Source of the DNA: Thermoplasmata archaeon | Lineage (GTDB): Archaea > Thermoplasmatota > Thermoplasmata > SG8-5 > JAGLSY01 | Length of the DNA: 5,425 nt | NCBI GenBank assembly: GCA_023135545.1 | Contig: JAGLSY010000245.1 | Coordinates: 1-5,425, forward strand | Reading direction: 5' to 3' | In this document: positions 5,030 through 5,425 of the stretch, piece by piece | Numbering within the stretch: the stretch's first letter is position 1 | Layout of the letters: each line of letters starts with the position of its first letter | Notes under the pieces: model-generated | What the model saw: the letters and a program-made list of their open reading frames with translations, nothing else | What the model was told of the DNA's origin: nothing | The model's database searches: none | Position numbers and translations under genes: made by a program

Positions 5030-5425
5030 GGCTAAGCACCTCCTGCAATCCTTCCATGGGTCTTGGATAGACCAGCAATTTATCCGGTCTGAATATTACA
5101 TTAACATTGTCCCCGATATTAAAGGTTTTGTCAATCGCCTCCGGTATTTCGACCTGAACAAGGTCGTCGGTGGATAGCATGATGCGGTATCTCATGAAGG
5201 AGCCCATGAATATCTTGTCCTCTATGATACCATCAATTGAATTGTCTTTCTTCTCCTTTGAAAGGAAAAGGTTTTCCGGGCGAACGGCCACGACCACACC
5301 GGTGCCCTTGGCCAGACAACTGTCATTTCGAATGACCAGCCTCTTGCCGTGCCTTGCCTCCATGGTGCAGCCCTCCCCGCCACCGTTCCCCAGTATGGTC
5401 CCCTCTATGAAGCTGGCCTCCCCGA
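5022..5425 (-). CDS. ABC importer ATPase, C-terminal TOBE region, 5'-partial
   Basis: Only the last 133 residues are inside the window. The frame is open to the right edge, so the ATG at 5363 is internal. No Walker or signature motif is visible. The stretch GEASFIEGTILGN followed, after a Gly-rich turn, by VVVAVRPENLFLS, then IEDKIFMGSFMRYRIMLSTDDLVQVEIP and VNVIFRPDKLLVYP, matches the two-part TOBE/OB-fold tail of PotA/AfuC/UgpC-like ATPases. In this superfamily that tail follows the nucleotide-binding domain and aids regulation or dimer contacts. Known substrates of this class include spermidine, ferric iron, sulfate, molybdate, sugars, glycerol-3-phosphate and 2-aminoethylphosphonate. PstB, the usual phosphate ATPase, lacks this tail. 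The coupled DUF47 gene downstream hints at a phosphorus compound or oxyanion, but the substrate is not determined here. Permease and binding-protein genes are probably upstream, off the window. Confidence 0.85.
   Translation of the reverse strand, partial: GEASFIEGTILGNGGGEGCTMEARHGKRLVIRNDSCLAKGTGVVVAVRPENLFLSKEKKDNSIDGIIEDKIFMGSFMRYRIMLSTDDLVQVEIPEAIDKTFNIGDNVNVIFRPDKLLVYPRPMEGLQEVLSLE

Noticed and set aside
5022..5363. Complete 113-residue stand-alone TOBE protein starting at ATG 5363
   Set aside because: The frame continues to the window edge with TOBE-like sequence (GEASFIEGTILGN), and no ribosome site precedes the ATG.

Overview
The window looks archaeal. The support is a PorA/PorB-type 2-oxoacid:ferredoxin oxidoreductase split into separate alpha and beta genes, a PhoU protein fused to an N-terminal AbrB/SpoVT-like DNA-binding domain, A/T-rich TATA-like boxes about 24 nt upstream of an apparently leaderless start, and a VapBC-type toxin-antitoxin pair. 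The lineage is probably euryarchaeal in the broad sense, possibly Thermoplasmatota-like. That placement is a judgement from family content, not from a search.

Layout. Positions 1-2175 (+) hold the 3' part of a por operon: porA (5' end off the window), a 47-codon small ORF joined by ATGA overlaps to both neighbours, and porB. The operon ends in a strong hairpin with a T-rich tail (2217-2264). Positions 2311-3030 (+) hold a self-contained, visibly more AT-rich toxin-antitoxin module: a TATA-like box overlapped by a 16-bp dyad, a ribbon-helix-helix antitoxin, and a PIN-domain toxin overlapping it by 35 nt. Positions 3064-5425 (-) run the other way. In transcription order they are the C-terminal TOBE region of an ABC importer ATPase (off the window edge), a DUF47/PhoU-like protein whose TTG start overlaps the ATPase stop, a 283-bp gap, and the AbrB-PhoU regulator.

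How the parts fit. The por genes encode the thiamine-pyrophosphate core of the enzyme that interconverts pyruvate (or a related 2-oxoacid) and acyl-CoA with ferredoxin. The gamma and delta subunits are presumably upstream. The minus-strand block joins two distinct PhoU-superfamily proteins with an ABC transporter, which suggests regulated uptake of phosphate or another oxyanion or phosphorus compound. The toxin-antitoxin pair sits between these blocks as an accessory insertion.

The two most unusual places are the porA-porB junction (1113-1270) and the phoU upstream region (4166-4354). The first has a small coupled ORF, a duplicated junction sequence, and a GNRA-loop hairpin biting into the porB Shine-Dalgarno. 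The second has about ten copies of TTGAGTT, direct on the left and inverted on the right, with spacings near 9 and 29-30 bp. No tRNA, rRNA, CRISPR array or transposase gene was seen.
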